Assembly: GCA_964628835.1 (NCBI GenBank)
Contig: CAZVME010000051.1
Location: 1-24,468, forward strand
Direction of reading: 5' to 3'
From: JAAGZL01 sp964628835
GTDB lineage: Bacteria; Pseudomonadota; Gammaproteobacteria; Chromatiales; Chromatiaceae
DNA: 24,468 bases
Shown here in pieces: positions 14,233 to 23,012 of this stretch (positions within the stretch are counted from its first letter, which is position 1; each line of letters begins with the position of its first letter). Below the pieces are notes generated by a model. It was not told the origin of the DNA, ran no database searches, and saw nothing but the letters and a program-made list of their open reading frames with translations. The position numbers and the translations under genes were made by a program.

Positions 14233-15341
14233 TGTCCCAACACCTTCTGCATTGCAGCCAGCAGCCTGGCATTCTCCTCCGGCAGGCCAATGGAGACCCG
14301 CAGGTGATTGGGGAGACCATAGTTCGCCACTGGGCGCACAATGCAACCCTCCCGTAATAGCGCCTGATCCACTTCTGATCCAGACCGGTCAACATCCACA
14401 GTAATAAAATTGCCTACCGAGGGGATAAACTCCAGACCCATCTCCCGGAATCCGTTCTCCAACTGTGACATGCCGGTGCGATTTACCTCTACCGCACGTT
14501 GGATAAATTCCGCATCATCCAGTGCCGCTTTCGCTGCTGCCAGCGCCATGGAGTTCACATTGAACGGTTGGCGCACCCGGTTCAACAGATCTGCAATATC
14601 CGGGTGTGAAATTCCGTAGCCCACCCGCAGACTGGCCAGACCGTAGGCCTTGGAAAAGGTGCGGGTGACAATCATGTTGGGGAACTCTTGCAACCAGTGG
14701 GAGGCATCTGGATAGTCCGCCTCCTCCACATATTCGATGTAGGCCTCATCCACCACCACGATTACGTTAGATGGGACCGCCGCAATAAAGGAGTGCAGCT
14801 CGCCAGAGGCCAGCCAGTTACCGGTTGGGTTGTTGGGATTGGCAATCCAGATCACGGCGGTCTTAGCGCTGATCAGTTCTGCCATTGCCTTCAGGTCGTG
14901 ACCGTAATCCATGGCCGCTGCGATCTTGAGCTCGGCACCCACCGCCTGACTGCTAATGGGATAAACCGCAAAGGCGTGTTGGGAAAACAGCGACTCCTTG
15001 CCAGGCCCCAGAAATACCCGGGCGATCATATCCAGTACGTCGTTGGAGCCATTACCCAGGGTAATGCCAGCCGCATCCACACCATGCTTTTCCGCCAGGG
15101 CGCTGCGCAACCCAAAGCCACCACCATCCGGGTAGCGGGCAACCTCAGCAAGCTCTTGGCTTATTGCAGCCGTAGCTTTTGGGCTGCAACCCAACGGGTT
15201 CTCATTCGATGCCAACTTCACCGAGTTACTGATTCCCAACTCACGTTCCAATTCAGACACCGGTTTTCCCGGCACATAGGGATTCAAGTTGGCCACACCG
15301 CTAGCAGCCATATGCGCGAATTGATTGTCGTTATTGCTCAT
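14226..15341 (-). CDS. hisC: Histidinol-phosphate aminotransferase-family enzyme, probably aromatic aminotransferase here
   Basis: The protein is 371 aa, a class-II-fold PLP enzyme. LASNENPLG is at 43-51, ANPNNPTG at 167-174, and the PLP lysine is K231 in TRTFSKAYGLASLRVGYG. Family length is normal. It lies between pheA and tyrA, the place of hisC2 in Pseudomonas, where the enzyme is thought to aminate aromatic keto acids (or arogenate precursors) as well as imidazole-acetol phosphate. No other his genes are nearby, which favours the aromatic role. It starts 79 nt after pheA and overlaps tyrA by 7 nt. Confidence 0.93.
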   Translation of the reverse strand: MSNNDNQFAHMAASGVANLNPYVPGKPVSELERELGISNSVKLASNENPLGCSPKATAAISQELAEVARYPDGGGFGLRSALAEKHGVDAAGITLGNGSNDVLDMIARVFLGPGKESLFSQHAFAVYPISSQAVGAELKIAAAMDYGHDLKAMAELISAKTAVIWIANPNNPTGNWLASGELHSFIAAVPSNVIVVVDEAYIEYVEEADYPDASHWLQEFPNMIVTRTFSKAYGLASLRVGYGISHPDIADLLNRVRQPFNVNSMALAAAKAALDDAEFIQRAVEVNRTGMSQLENGFREMGLEFIPSVGNFITVDVDRSGSEVDQALLREGCIVRPVANYGLPNHLRVSIGLPEENARLLAAMQKVLGQC

Positions 15342-15420
15342 GATTAATATCCAGTTCGGGTCGGAGTTTACTGCGGAAATGCATGCGCAACTACCACAAC
15401 GGCTCCAACCTCTTATAGCT

Positions 15421-16506
15421 CTATAACACCGCTATGGGGTATGAACCCAACACCTTGAACAGGCTGGCATCCGCCCGCAGCCCTTCCATGGCCTTGGCCA
15501 CATTAGGGTCATCCTTGTGGCCATGGATATCTATGAAGAACACGTAGTCCCAAGTGCCGCGCCGGGATGGTCTGGACTCAATCCTGGTCATGCTTATGCT
15601 GTGTTCCGCCAATGGTCTGAGCAGGGTATTGAGGCTACCGGCCACGTTGCGTGCAGATAGCAGCAGAGTGGTCTTGTCATTGCCACTTGCAGCCACGCTC
15701 TGGCGACCAATAATAAGGAATCTGGTTGTATTATCTGGCTCATCCTCGATACTCTCAGCCAGGAAATCAAGGCCGTATATCTCTGCTGCCATTTCACCGG
15801 CGATGGCCGCTGAGTCGGCATCTTCTCCAGCCAGTCGCGCGGCCTCGGCATTACTACCCACAGACTGCTGTTCTGCATGGTGCATGTTTCTATCCAACCA
15901 CAGGCGGCATTGGGCCAGTGATTGCTGATGGGAATACACCTTGGTTATCTTGGAGAGATCTTTCTCCTTACTCATCAGATGATGATGGATGCGCAGGGTT
16001 ACTTCACCGCAGATCTGGAGACCGGAATTCAGAAACATATCCAGGGTGTGGCTGATTACACCCTCGGTGGAGTTCTCCACCGGCACCACGCCGTAATGGC
16101 ATTCACCGGACTCCACATCCCGGAAGATATCTGGGATAGAGGCCATGGCGACTGTTTCCACCGAATGCCCGAAATGCTTCAGTGCAGCAGCCTGGGTAAA
16201 GGTCCCCTGTGGCCCCAGAAATGCTATACGCAGCGGTTGTTCCAGGGCTAGGCAAGTGGACATGATCTCCCGAAACAGACGGGTCATCTCTTCATCACCC
16301 ACTGGCCCTGAGTTACGCTCTTTTACCGTAGCCAGAACCTGAGCTTCCCGTTCCGGGCGATAGAAAAATGCGTCCTTGTCCTCAGCCCGTTTAACCCGAG
16401 CCACCTCCTGCGCCGCCTCGGCCCGCTGGTTTATCAGCTCCTGGATCTGTAAATCCAGCGAGTCTATGCGCTCACGAATCTGTTGTAGTTTGTCGTTATC
16501 ATTCAT
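15421..16506 (-). CDS. pheA: Bifunctional chorismate mutase/prephenate dehydratase
   Basis: The protein is 361 aa. Residues 1-90 are an AroQ chorismate mutase (LQQIRERIDSLDLQIQELIN, RAEAAQEVARVK). Residues about 95-275 are prephenate dehydratase (IAFLGPQGTFTQAAALKHFG, GVVPVENSTEGVISHTLD, and the catalytic TRF motif in NTTRFLIIG). Residues about 282-361 are an ACT domain with ESRPSRRGTWDYVFFID, expected to bind phenylalanine for feedback inhibition. It converts chorismate through prephenate to phenylpyruvate. No leader peptide or attenuator of the E. coli pheA type is visible; only 21 nt separate it from serA, so it is in one transcript with serC-serA. Confidence 0.96.
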   Translation of the reverse strand: MNDNDKLQQIRERIDSLDLQIQELINQRAEAAQEVARVKRAEDKDAFFYRPEREAQVLATVKERNSGPVGDEEMTRLFREIMSTCLALEQPLRIAFLGPQGTFTQAAALKHFGHSVETVAMASIPDIFRDVESGECHYGVVPVENSTEGVISHTLDMFLNSGLQICGEVTLRIHHHLMSKEKDLSKITKVYSHQQSLAQCRLWLDRNMHHAEQQSVGSNAEAARLAGEDADSAAIAGEMAAEIYGLDFLAESIEDEPDNTTRFLIIGRQSVAASGNDKTTLLLSARNVAGSLNTLLRPLAEHSISMTRIESRPSRRGTWDYVFFIDIHGHKDDPNVAKAMEGLRADASLFKVLGSYPIAVL

Positions 16507-16527
16507 GGCAGGTGGAGTCCGCTATAA

Positions 16528-17697
16528 TTATTCCCCCAGACAACGTACCGAGAGAACGCCTTCAATACCCAAGATACGATCCAGAGTAGCCTGGTCTGGC
16601 TCTTTGTCCACATCCAGCAGGGTTATGGCGATATCGTCGCGGGACTTATTCACCATATCGATAATATTCAGCTTGGCATCTGCCAGGTCGGTGGAGATCT
16701 GCCCTAACATATTGGGAACATTTGAGTTGACCACAGCCAGCCTGAAACCACCGTTTCGACCCAATCGCACTGCCGGAAAATTCACTGAATTGGTTACGTT
16801 GCCATTCTCCAGATAATCCCTAACCTGCTCCGCCACCATAACCGCGCAGTTCTCTTCGGCTTCGCCGGTGGAAGCACCCAGGTGTGGCAGAGTGATACAA
16901 CGCGGATGATTCTTCAGAAGATTACTGGGGAAATCACACGCGTAGGCATACAGCTTGCCAGAATCCAGGGCTGGAACTACCGCTTCGTCGTCAATGATGC
17001 CATTGCGAGCAAAGTTAAGGATGGTGGCGTTATCCTTCATGATGTTTATGCGCTCGGCATTAATCATGTTCTTGGTGGATTCGACCAGTGGCACATGGAA
17101 GGTAACGAAATCTGATTTTGAGAGCAGATCATCCACGCTCAAGGCCTCCTCCACATCGGAGGAGAGCTGCCATGCGCTTTTCATAGTAATGGTAGGATCA
17201 TAACCGATAACATTCATACCCAAAGCCCGAGCGGCATTGGCTATCTTGACACCGATGGCGCCAAGCCCAACCACACCCAGGGTGCGTCCAGGCAGTTCAA
17301 AACCAACAAACTGTTTCTTACCCTTTTCAACCTGCTTGGAGATCTCTGCATCATCCCCTTCCAGGGCACGAGCATAACTCCAGGCAGTACCAAGATTACG
17401 ACAGGACATGAGCATACAGGCCAACACTAGCTCCCGCACTGCATTAGCATTGGCGCCTGGAGCGTTGAATACCGGCACCCCAATTTCGGTCATACGTGGC
17501 ACCGGGATATTGTTGGTTCCGGCACCGGCGCGACCAATCGCCTTTACACTCTCAGGCAGCTCCATATCGTGCATCTTGTAGGAACGCAGCAATATGGCAT
17601 CTGGGTTTGAGATCTCTGATGCGATCTCATAGGTTTCCCGCGGCAGCTTTTTCAGCCCAACTACGGAGATGTTGTTCAAGGTCTGGATCTTATACAT
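16528..17697 (-). CDS. serA: D-3-phosphoglycerate dehydrogenase, short ACT-containing form
   Basis: The protein is 389 aa. It oxidises 3-phosphoglycerate in the first step of serine synthesis. The NAD-binding motif GLGAIG is at 144-149, the active-site arginine R231 is in NFARNGI, and the histidine is in PHLGAST at 271-277. An ACT domain fills about 318-389, probably a serine sensor. The usual DVFxxEP motif with the catalytic glutamate reads CDFPSNLL here, so the glutamate is not seen at the expected place; this sub-family may differ. It begins 67 nt after serC across a hairpin-bearing spacer and precedes pheA. Pseudomonas lacks serA at this place, so this is a lineage feature, and it pairs logically with serC. 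Confidence 0.9.
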   Translation of the reverse strand: MYKIQTLNNISVVGLKKLPRETYEIASEISNPDAILLRSYKMHDMELPESVKAIGRAGAGTNNIPVPRMTEIGVPVFNAPGANANAVRELVLACMLMSCRNLGTAWSYARALEGDDAEISKQVEKGKKQFVGFELPGRTLGVVGLGAIGVKIANAARALGMNVIGYDPTITMKSAWQLSSDVEEALSVDDLLSKSDFVTFHVPLVESTKNMINAERINIMKDNATILNFARNGIIDDEAVVPALDSGKLYAYACDFPSNLLKNHPRCITLPHLGASTGEAEENCAVMVAEQVRDYLENGNVTNSVNFPAVRLGRNGGFRLAVVNSNVPNMLGQISTDLADAKLNIIDMVNKSRDDIAITLLDVDKEPDQATLDRILGIEGVLSVRCLGE

Positions 17698-17723
17698 GTC
17701 TAATTACCTGCTTCTTTTGTTAT

Positions 17724-17758
17724 CTCATCACATGGTCTGCAATCATATCTGTGATGAG
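17724..17758 (-). promoter_or_regulatory. Perfect 9-bp stem-loop between serC and serA
   Basis: CTCATCACA (17724-17732) and TGTGATGAG (17750-17758) are exact inverted repeats around a 17-nt loop. The element lies 6 nt after the serC stop and about 27 nt before the serA start. No U-run follows. It could be an RNA hairpin affecting serA expression or mRNA stability, or a protein-binding palindrome. Confidence 0.5.
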
Positions 17759-17764
17759 TTGCTG

Positions 17765-18835
17765 TTAGCCATTCCGTTTTTCGAAATCCGCCATAAAGTC
17801 TATTAATGCCTGAACCCCTTCCTCCGGCATGGCGTTATAGATGCTGGCGCGCATACCGCCGACAGATCTATGCCCCTTCAGGGTAACCAGATTTGCATCC
17901 TTTGCCTCAGTCAGAAAGCTGGCATCCAACTCTGAGTTTGCCAGTACGAACGGGACATTCATCCAGGAACGGCTGTCGACGGCCACCGGGTTGCTAAAGA
18001 AATCTGAGCCGTCGATATGGGCATATAGCTTGGCTGCCTTGCGCTCATTCACCTCGGCCATGGCTTGCAGTCCACCATTGCCCTTGAGCCATTTGAACAC
18101 CAGACCAGCCAGATACCAGCCATAGGTTGGTGGGGTGTTGTACATGGAGCCGGCATCCGCCATGGTGGCGTAGTTGAACATGGTGGGAGTGTCGGGCATG
18201 ACATCACCGATCAGATCTTCTCGTACAATTACCACGGTAAGACCAGCCGGTCCGATATTCTTCTGGGCGCCCGCATAGATCATACCGAACTTGGAGACAT
18301 CCACCGTACGCGACAGGATGGTGGAAGACATATCCGCAATCAGCGGCACATCACTGGTCTCCGGCACATAAGGAAACTCTACCCCCTGGATGGTCTCATT
18401 TGGGGTGTAGTGCACATAGGCGGCATCCGGGTTCAGGTTCAGCTCACCCTGGCTCGGGGTACACATGCTGGTCTCGGCGGCAACGTTTACATCGCAGAAA
18501 CGTTTCGCTTCAGCGATGGCCTTTTTTGACCAGGAACCGGTATTGATATAGTCAGCACTCTTCTTTCCGCGCAGCAGGTTCATGGGAATTGCAGCAAACT
18601 GGGCTGAGGCCCCACCCTGTAGAAACAGCACCTTGTAGTTTTCCGGGATGGCCATCAACTCACGTAGGTCGGCCTCGGCTGCAGCGGCAATGGAGGTGAA
18701 CTCCTTGCCACGGTGGCTCATCTCCATCACGGACATGCCACTGCCTTCCCAATCAAGCATTTCATCGCGTGCCTGTTGCAATACGTCTTGCGGCAGCGCC
18801 GCAGGACCGGCACTGAAATTGTAGACTCTGGACAT
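17765..18835 (-). CDS. serC: Phosphoserine aminotransferase
   Basis: The protein is 356 aa, opening MSRVYNFSAGPAALPQDVL. The class V PLP lysine is K192 in YAGAQKNIGPAGLT. Other family signatures are GMSVMEMSHRGKEF, LFLQGGASAQFAAIPMNLL and GGMRASIYNAMPEEGV. It transfers amino groups from glutamate to 3-phosphohydroxypyruvate for serine, and may also act in pyridoxal phosphate synthesis. It is the first gene of the serC-serA-pheA-hisC-tyrA run. The 215-nt spacer to gyrA upstream holds a repeat element and must hold its promoter. Confidence 0.96.
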   Translation of the reverse strand: MSRVYNFSAGPAALPQDVLQQARDEMLDWEGSGMSVMEMSHRGKEFTSIAAAAEADLRELMAIPENYKVLFLQGGASAQFAAIPMNLLRGKKSADYINTGSWSKKAIAEAKRFCDVNVAAETSMCTPSQGELNLNPDAAYVHYTPNETIQGVEFPYVPETSDVPLIADMSSTILSRTVDVSKFGMIYAGAQKNIGPAGLTVVIVREDLIGDVMPDTPTMFNYATMADAGSMYNTPPTYGWYLAGLVFKWLKGNGGLQAMAEVNERKAAKLYAHIDGSDFFSNPVAVDSRSWMNVPFVLANSELDASFLTEAKDANLVTLKGHRSVGGMRASIYNAMPEEGVQALIDFMADFEKRNG

Positions 18836-18881
18836 TTAATAAGATCTCCAAGATTTAGTTAGTGTCAATCCAAAAGAACAT

Positions 18882-18967
18882 ATCGCGCAAAGACGCCAAG
18901 AACGCAAAGATATAATTTACTGTTAATAAATTAAAAAAGTAGTTCTCTTTGCGTTTTCGCGCGAAAT
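18882..18967. repeat. Imperfect palindromic repeat with GCAAAGACGC-type arms, serC-gyrA spacer
   Basis: The left arm (18882-18912) reads TCGCGC, then AAAGACGCCAAG, then AACGCAAAGA. The right arm (18946-18967) is its inverted form with the middle deleted: reverse-complemented it reads TCGCGC, GAA, AACGCAAAGA. The centre is AT-rich. A related left arm recurs at 24364-24388 in this window. This is the form of a dispersed palindromic or MITE-like intergenic repeat. Confidence 0.65.
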
Positions 18968-19011
18968 CAGTGGTGCTTCCAGATTGAAATTAGTTAGTTA
19001 CTGTTAATAAA
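18917..19011. repeat. 14-bp direct repeat TTACTGTTAATAAA flanking the right arm of the palindrome
   Basis: The word TTACTGTTAATAAA occurs at 18917-18930 and again at 18998-19011, 81 bp apart, in the same orientation. It may reflect a local duplication or an insertion-related duplication. No other function is visible. Confidence 0.5.
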
Positions 19012-19050
19012 ATTCTCTATTCGGATCACGGGTTGCGGTCAGAAATCAAG

Positions 19051-21630
19051 CTACTCCTCTGCCTCTACCTCTTCTTCCCAGTCTTCCCCGTCTTCATCCG
19101 AATCGATAGAGGCGATACGCTCGATGCCGATCAGACGCTCATCCTTGCTGACGTTGATCACCTTCACGCCCTGTGTGTCACGGCCCATTATCGAAACGTC
19201 AGACACTCGGATACGCACCAGGGTACCGCCATCGGTAATCAGCATCACCTCATCCTCATCATCCACCAGCACGGCTCCCACTTGGCTGCCATTGCGCTCA
19301 GAGGTCTTGATGGAGATCATACCCATGCCACCACGGCCCTTGGCTGTGAACTGGTCTTGCAGGGTGCGCTTGCCGAAACCATTTTCGGTAACGGTTAGAA
19401 TGGTCTTGTCCGGTTCGGTGATAATCAGTGAGATAACCGTCTGACCCCCTGCCAGTTTGACCCCACGGACGCCGCATGCGGTACGACCCATAGGCCGCAC
19501 ATTGGATTCATTGAATCTGATGGCCTTTCCGGCCGAAGTGAACAGCATCACATCCTTGCTGCCATCGGTGATGGAAACCCCGATGAGTTGATCCTCTTCC
19601 TTCAAGTCCACGGCAATGATGCCACTAGAGCGAGGACGGGAAAAATCTGTCAGTTTGGTCTTTTTCACAGTACCGGAACTGGCCGCCATGAATATATACT
19701 GCTCATCGCTGTATTCACGGATTGGCAGTACGGCGTTGATACGCTCACCCTCTTCCAACGGCAGGATATTATTTATCGGCTTGCCCCTGGCGCCACGTCC
19801 AGCCTGCGGCAGCTGATACACCTTCAGCCAGTAGACCCGGCCACGGTTGGAGAAACAGAGAATGGTATCGTGAGTACTGGCCACAAACAGCTGATCCACG
19901 AAGTCCTCAGCTCTAGTACTAGTAGCTGATTTACCCTTGCCACCCCGACGCTGGGCCTGGTACGAATCCATGGACTGGGCCTTGGCATATCCGGCATGGG
20001 ACAGGGTTACCACCACGTCCTCTTCTGTAATCAGATCTTCCAGGGTCAGATCCAGATGTACATCCAGGATCTCAGTGCGACGATCGTCCCCATATTGATC
20101 ACGGATAGCCACCAGTTCATCCCGGATTACCTGCATCAGGCGATCGGCGTTGGAAAGGATATCCAGCAGATATTCGATTCGTCCCAGAATCTCGCTGTAC
20201 TCATTCAGGATCTTGTCCTGCTCCAGACCGGTAAGACGGTGCAGACGCAAGTCCAATATTGCCTGGGCCTGAACCTCGGTTAGCAGATAACCCTTGTCAC
20301 TCAGACCATATTCAGCGCCTATATCTTGCGGCTTGGAAGCACCCGCACCGGCTCTGGCCAGCATGGACTCCACGGTGCCGGACTGCCAGTGGCGCGACAA
20401 CAACCCCTGTTTGGCCTCAGCTGGACTCTTGGCCGCCTTGATCATGGCGATCACTTCATCAATGTTTGCCAGGGCCACCGCCAGACCTTCCAAGATATGA
20501 GCCCGGTCTCTGGCTTTGCGCAGCTCAAACAGGGTGCGCCTGGTAACCACTTCACGCCGATGGCGAATGAAGTACTCCAGCATCTGTTTCAGGTTCAACA
20601 GGCGTGGCTGGTTATCCACCAGGGCCACCATATTGATGCCAAACACATTCTGTAGCTGGGTATGTTGATAGAGGTTGTTCAACACCACCGCGGCCACTTC
20701 GCCGCGGCGAAGCTCGATCACCATGCGCATACCATCCTTGTCGGACTCGTCACGGATTCCGGTGATACCCTCAATGCGCTTGTCTTTGACCAGCTCGGCA
20801 ATCTTCTCCAGCAGGCGGGCCTTGTTGACCTGATACGGCAGTTCTGTGACTACAATCCGCTGGCGATTGCCAGAGTCATAATCCTCAATATGGCTGCGTG
20901 CCCGTATGTGCACCCGTCCACGTCCAGTCCGGTAGGCCTCGGCAATCCCCGATGCGCCGTTGATAAAAGCGGCAGTTGGGAAGTCAGGGCCAGGTATTAT
21001 CTGCATCAGCCCCTCAACCGTCTCATCCGGATTGTCAATCAGGGCGATACAGCCGTTGATGGTCTCGGTAAGATTGTGCGGCGGAATGTTGGTAGCCATA
21101 CCCACCGCAATACCGGCAGAACCGTTGATTAGCAGATTGGGGATGCGGGCTGGCATAACCGATGGTTCATGCTCAGACTCGTCATAGTTAGCGGTAAAGT
21201 CGACAGTATCCTTGTCCAGATCGTCCAACATGGTGGTGGCGATCTTGGCCATACGCACTTCGGTGTAACGCATAGCAGCCGGAGAATCACCATCCACCGA
21301 ACCAAAGTTACCCTGGCCATCCACCAACATGTAGCGCAGCGAAAATGGCTGGGCCATGCGTACTATGGTGTCATATACGGCTGTATCACCGTGGGGGTGG
21401 TACTTACCGATGACGTCACCCACCACTCTGGCGGATTTTTTGTAGGGCTTGTTCCAGTCATTACCCAGTTCGCTCATGGCGAACAGGACCCGGCGGTGCA
21501 CCGGTTTTAGGCCATCTCTGACATCCGGCAGCGCCCGGCCCACGATTACGCTCATGGCATACTCCAGATAGGAGTGCTGCATCTCGTCTTCGAGGTTTAC
21601 TGGTAGTACTTCTTTGGCAAATTCAGTCAT
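19051..21630 (-). CDS. gyrA: DNA gyrase subunit A
   Basis: The protein is 859 aa, close to E. coli GyrA (875). The breakage-reunion domain has Y122 in AAMRYTEVRM. The quinolone-determining region reads HPHGDTAVYDTI, with T83 where E. coli has S83, and D87 kept. The GyrA box QRRGGKG lies in the C-terminal beta-pinwheel, which shows repeated blades such as FSNRGRVYWLKVYQLPQ and FTSAGKAIRFNESNVRPMGR. The tail is acidic (DSDEDGEDWEEEVEAEE). With GyrB it introduces negative supercoils. It lies between mtnA and serC, as in Pseudomonas. Confidence 0.98.
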   Translation of the reverse strand: MTEFAKEVLPVNLEDEMQHSYLEYAMSVIVGRALPDVRDGLKPVHRRVLFAMSELGNDWNKPYKKSARVVGDVIGKYHPHGDTAVYDTIVRMAQPFSLRYMLVDGQGNFGSVDGDSPAAMRYTEVRMAKIATTMLDDLDKDTVDFTANYDESEHEPSVMPARIPNLLINGSAGIAVGMATNIPPHNLTETINGCIALIDNPDETVEGLMQIIPGPDFPTAAFINGASGIAEAYRTGRGRVHIRARSHIEDYDSGNRQRIVVTELPYQVNKARLLEKIAELVKDKRIEGITGIRDESDKDGMRMVIELRRGEVAAVVLNNLYQHTQLQNVFGINMVALVDNQPRLLNLKQMLEYFIRHRREVVTRRTLFELRKARDRAHILEGLAVALANIDEVIAMIKAAKSPAEAKQGLLSRHWQSGTVESMLARAGAGASKPQDIGAEYGLSDKGYLLTEVQAQAILDLRLHRLTGLEQDKILNEYSEILGRIEYLLDILSNADRLMQVIRDELVAIRDQYGDDRRTEILDVHLDLTLEDLITEEDVVVTLSHAGYAKAQSMDSYQAQRRGGKGKSATSTRAEDFVDQLFVASTHDTILCFSNRGRVYWLKVYQLPQAGRGARGKPINNILPLEEGERINAVLPIREYSDEQYIFMAASSGTVKKTKLTDFSRPRSSGIIAVDLKEEDQLIGVSITDGSKDVMLFTSAGKAIRFNESNVRPMGRTACGVRGVKLAGGQTVISLIITEPDKTILTVTENGFGKRTLQDQFTAKGRGGMGMISIKTSERNGSQVGAVLVDDEDEVMLITDGGTLVRIRVSDVSIMGRDTQGVKVINVSKDERLIGIERIASIDSDEDGEDWEEEVEAEE

Positions 21631-21736
21631 GGAATTCTATTAAATCGTCTGGCTATGACGCATAAATCCTCTATCTGTTTTGACCTGCGACCGAAACACC
21701 GGCGCGACCCGGATTCCGCACAAATAACAACGCCGA

Positions 21737-21742
21737 ATCATA
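21737..21742 (-). promoter_or_regulatory. Probable -10 element of the gyrA promoter
   Basis: On the minus strand TATGAT lies at 21742-21737, preceded by TGTGG, about 107 nt before the gyrA ATG. No convincing -35 was found at the usual spacing. It is the best candidate in the 176-nt mtnA-gyrA spacer. Confidence 0.35.
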
Positions 21743-21779
21743 CCACACTTAGGGTGACTGCTGCTTCAAATAATAACGT

Positions 21780-21796
21780 CTGAAATCGCATTTCAG
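21780..21796 (-). terminator. Hairpin just after mtnA, possible weak terminator
   Basis: CTGAAAT (21780-21786) and ATTTCAG (21790-21796) are exact inverted repeats with a CGC/GCG triloop, 10 nt past the mtnA stop. The following minus-strand bases (ACGTTATTATTTG) are T-rich but not a clean U-run. Confidence 0.45.
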
Positions 21797-21806
21797 CCCG
21801 TCTGAA

Positions 21807-22868
21807 TCATAATGCCATTAATTCTGTGATCTTTTTCGTGTTTGGCGAGTGCACAACACCCTTTTCTGTCACGATTGCATCCACCATTGCCGCTGGGGTG
21901 ACATCAAACACCGGATTCCAGGCATCCACCCCGTCGGCTCCAATGCGCTTTCCGCCACAATTCAGCACCTCATCAGAGTCGCGGGATTCGATGGGTATAT
22001 CCTCACCCGAGGCCGCAGACATATCTATGGTAGAGGTGGGTGCCGCCACCATCACCTTCACCCCATGGTGCTTGGCCGCCACCGCCAGACTGTAGGTGCC
22101 GATCTTGTTAGCCACATCCCCATTGCCCGCAATGCGGTCAGAACCAACGATTACCCAATCAATACCACCGGCCCGCAAACGACTGGCCGCAGCGCCATCT
22201 GTGAGTATGGTGACCGGGATATTATCTTTATGCAGTTCCCACGCGGTAAGGCGAGAGCCCTGTAGCCAGGGCCTGGTTTCATCGGCGTAGACCCGTTCAA
22301 TCTTGCCCGCGGCCCAGGCGCTGCGAATCACCCCCAGCGCGGTACCGTAGCCTCCGGTCGCCAGGGCCCCGGCGTTACAGTGGGTGATGACCGAGGTGAC
22401 AGACTCGATCAACTCTGCCCCCAAATCACCCAGACGACGACAGGAGGCTATATCCTCCTGGTGTATTTGCAACGCCTCCTGCAACAGTCTGGGTTCAGGA
22501 TCACCGCTGTCTAGCCCTGAGATAAGCCCTTGCATACGCTTCAGGGCCCAAAACAGGTTTACCGCTGTAGGGCGGGAGGCCGCCAGACAATCCATCCCGG
22601 CCTTTACACCCTCCTTCCAGCCGGCGCCATGAGCCTGATAGCTCTCACGCGCAGCCAGTACCACACCAAAGGCTACTGTCACCCCAATGGCTGGAGCCCC
22701 GCGCACCACCATGTCACGGATAGCATCTGCGGTGGCCGCTGCAGTTTGTAGCTCAAGATAGAGCTCCTGCATGGGTAGAACCCGCTGATCCAACAGGTGT
22801 AGCCGATCATTGCTCCAGACAATCGCCTTATTGGCATCAGCCGGAATTTCCAGTGGGAGTGGTTGCAT
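21807..22868 (-). CDS. mtnA: S-methyl-5-thioribose-1-phosphate isomerase
   Basis: The protein is 353 aa in the eIF2B-alpha-like family. It isomerises methylthioribose-1-phosphate to methylthioribulose-1-phosphate in methionine salvage. RDMVVRGAPAIGVTVAFG is the N-terminal signature. The catalytic pair is C164 in ITHCNAGALATGGYGTA and D244 in VGSDRIAGNGDVANKIGTY. It is divergent from the MTA deaminase at 23013 across a 144-nt spacer, as in P. aeruginosa (PA3169/PA3170), so the two act on one pathway. No mtnB, mtnC, mtnD or mtnP lies in this window. Confidence 0.95.
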   Translation of the reverse strand: MQPLPLEIPADANKAIVWSNDRLHLLDQRVLPMQELYLELQTAAATADAIRDMVVRGAPAIGVTVAFGVVLAARESYQAHGAGWKEGVKAGMDCLAASRPTAVNLFWALKRMQGLISGLDSGDPEPRLLQEALQIHQEDIASCRRLGDLGAELIESVTSVITHCNAGALATGGYGTALGVIRSAWAAGKIERVYADETRPWLQGSRLTAWELHKDNIPVTILTDGAAASRLRAGGIDWVIVGSDRIAGNGDVANKIGTYSLAVAAKHHGVKVMVAAPTSTIDMSAASGEDIPIESRDSDEVLNCGGKRIGADGVDAWNPVFDVTPAAMVDAIVTEKGVVHSPNTKKITELMAL

Positions 22869-23012
22869 ATAGTGTCTAACCTTTAAAAAGAATTAATCTA
22901 TTTAACCGAAACTGTGTATCTTATAGGATTCAGGCCGGATATCTACGCAGACTTTCTGATATCTGGGCAAATTCAAGGCCCGGATGAATAATTACAATCC
23001 AAAGGTAATAGT

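Noticed and set aside
14233..14346. 38-residue N-terminal extension of TyrA
   Set aside because: It lies inside hisC in another frame and puts the NAD-binding motif too far from the N-terminus; the GTG at 14232 gives the usual TyrA start.
19051..21630. Many long plus-strand open frames opposite gyrA and rpsA
   Set aside because: They are antisense shadows of strongly conserved genes and show no domain or start signals.
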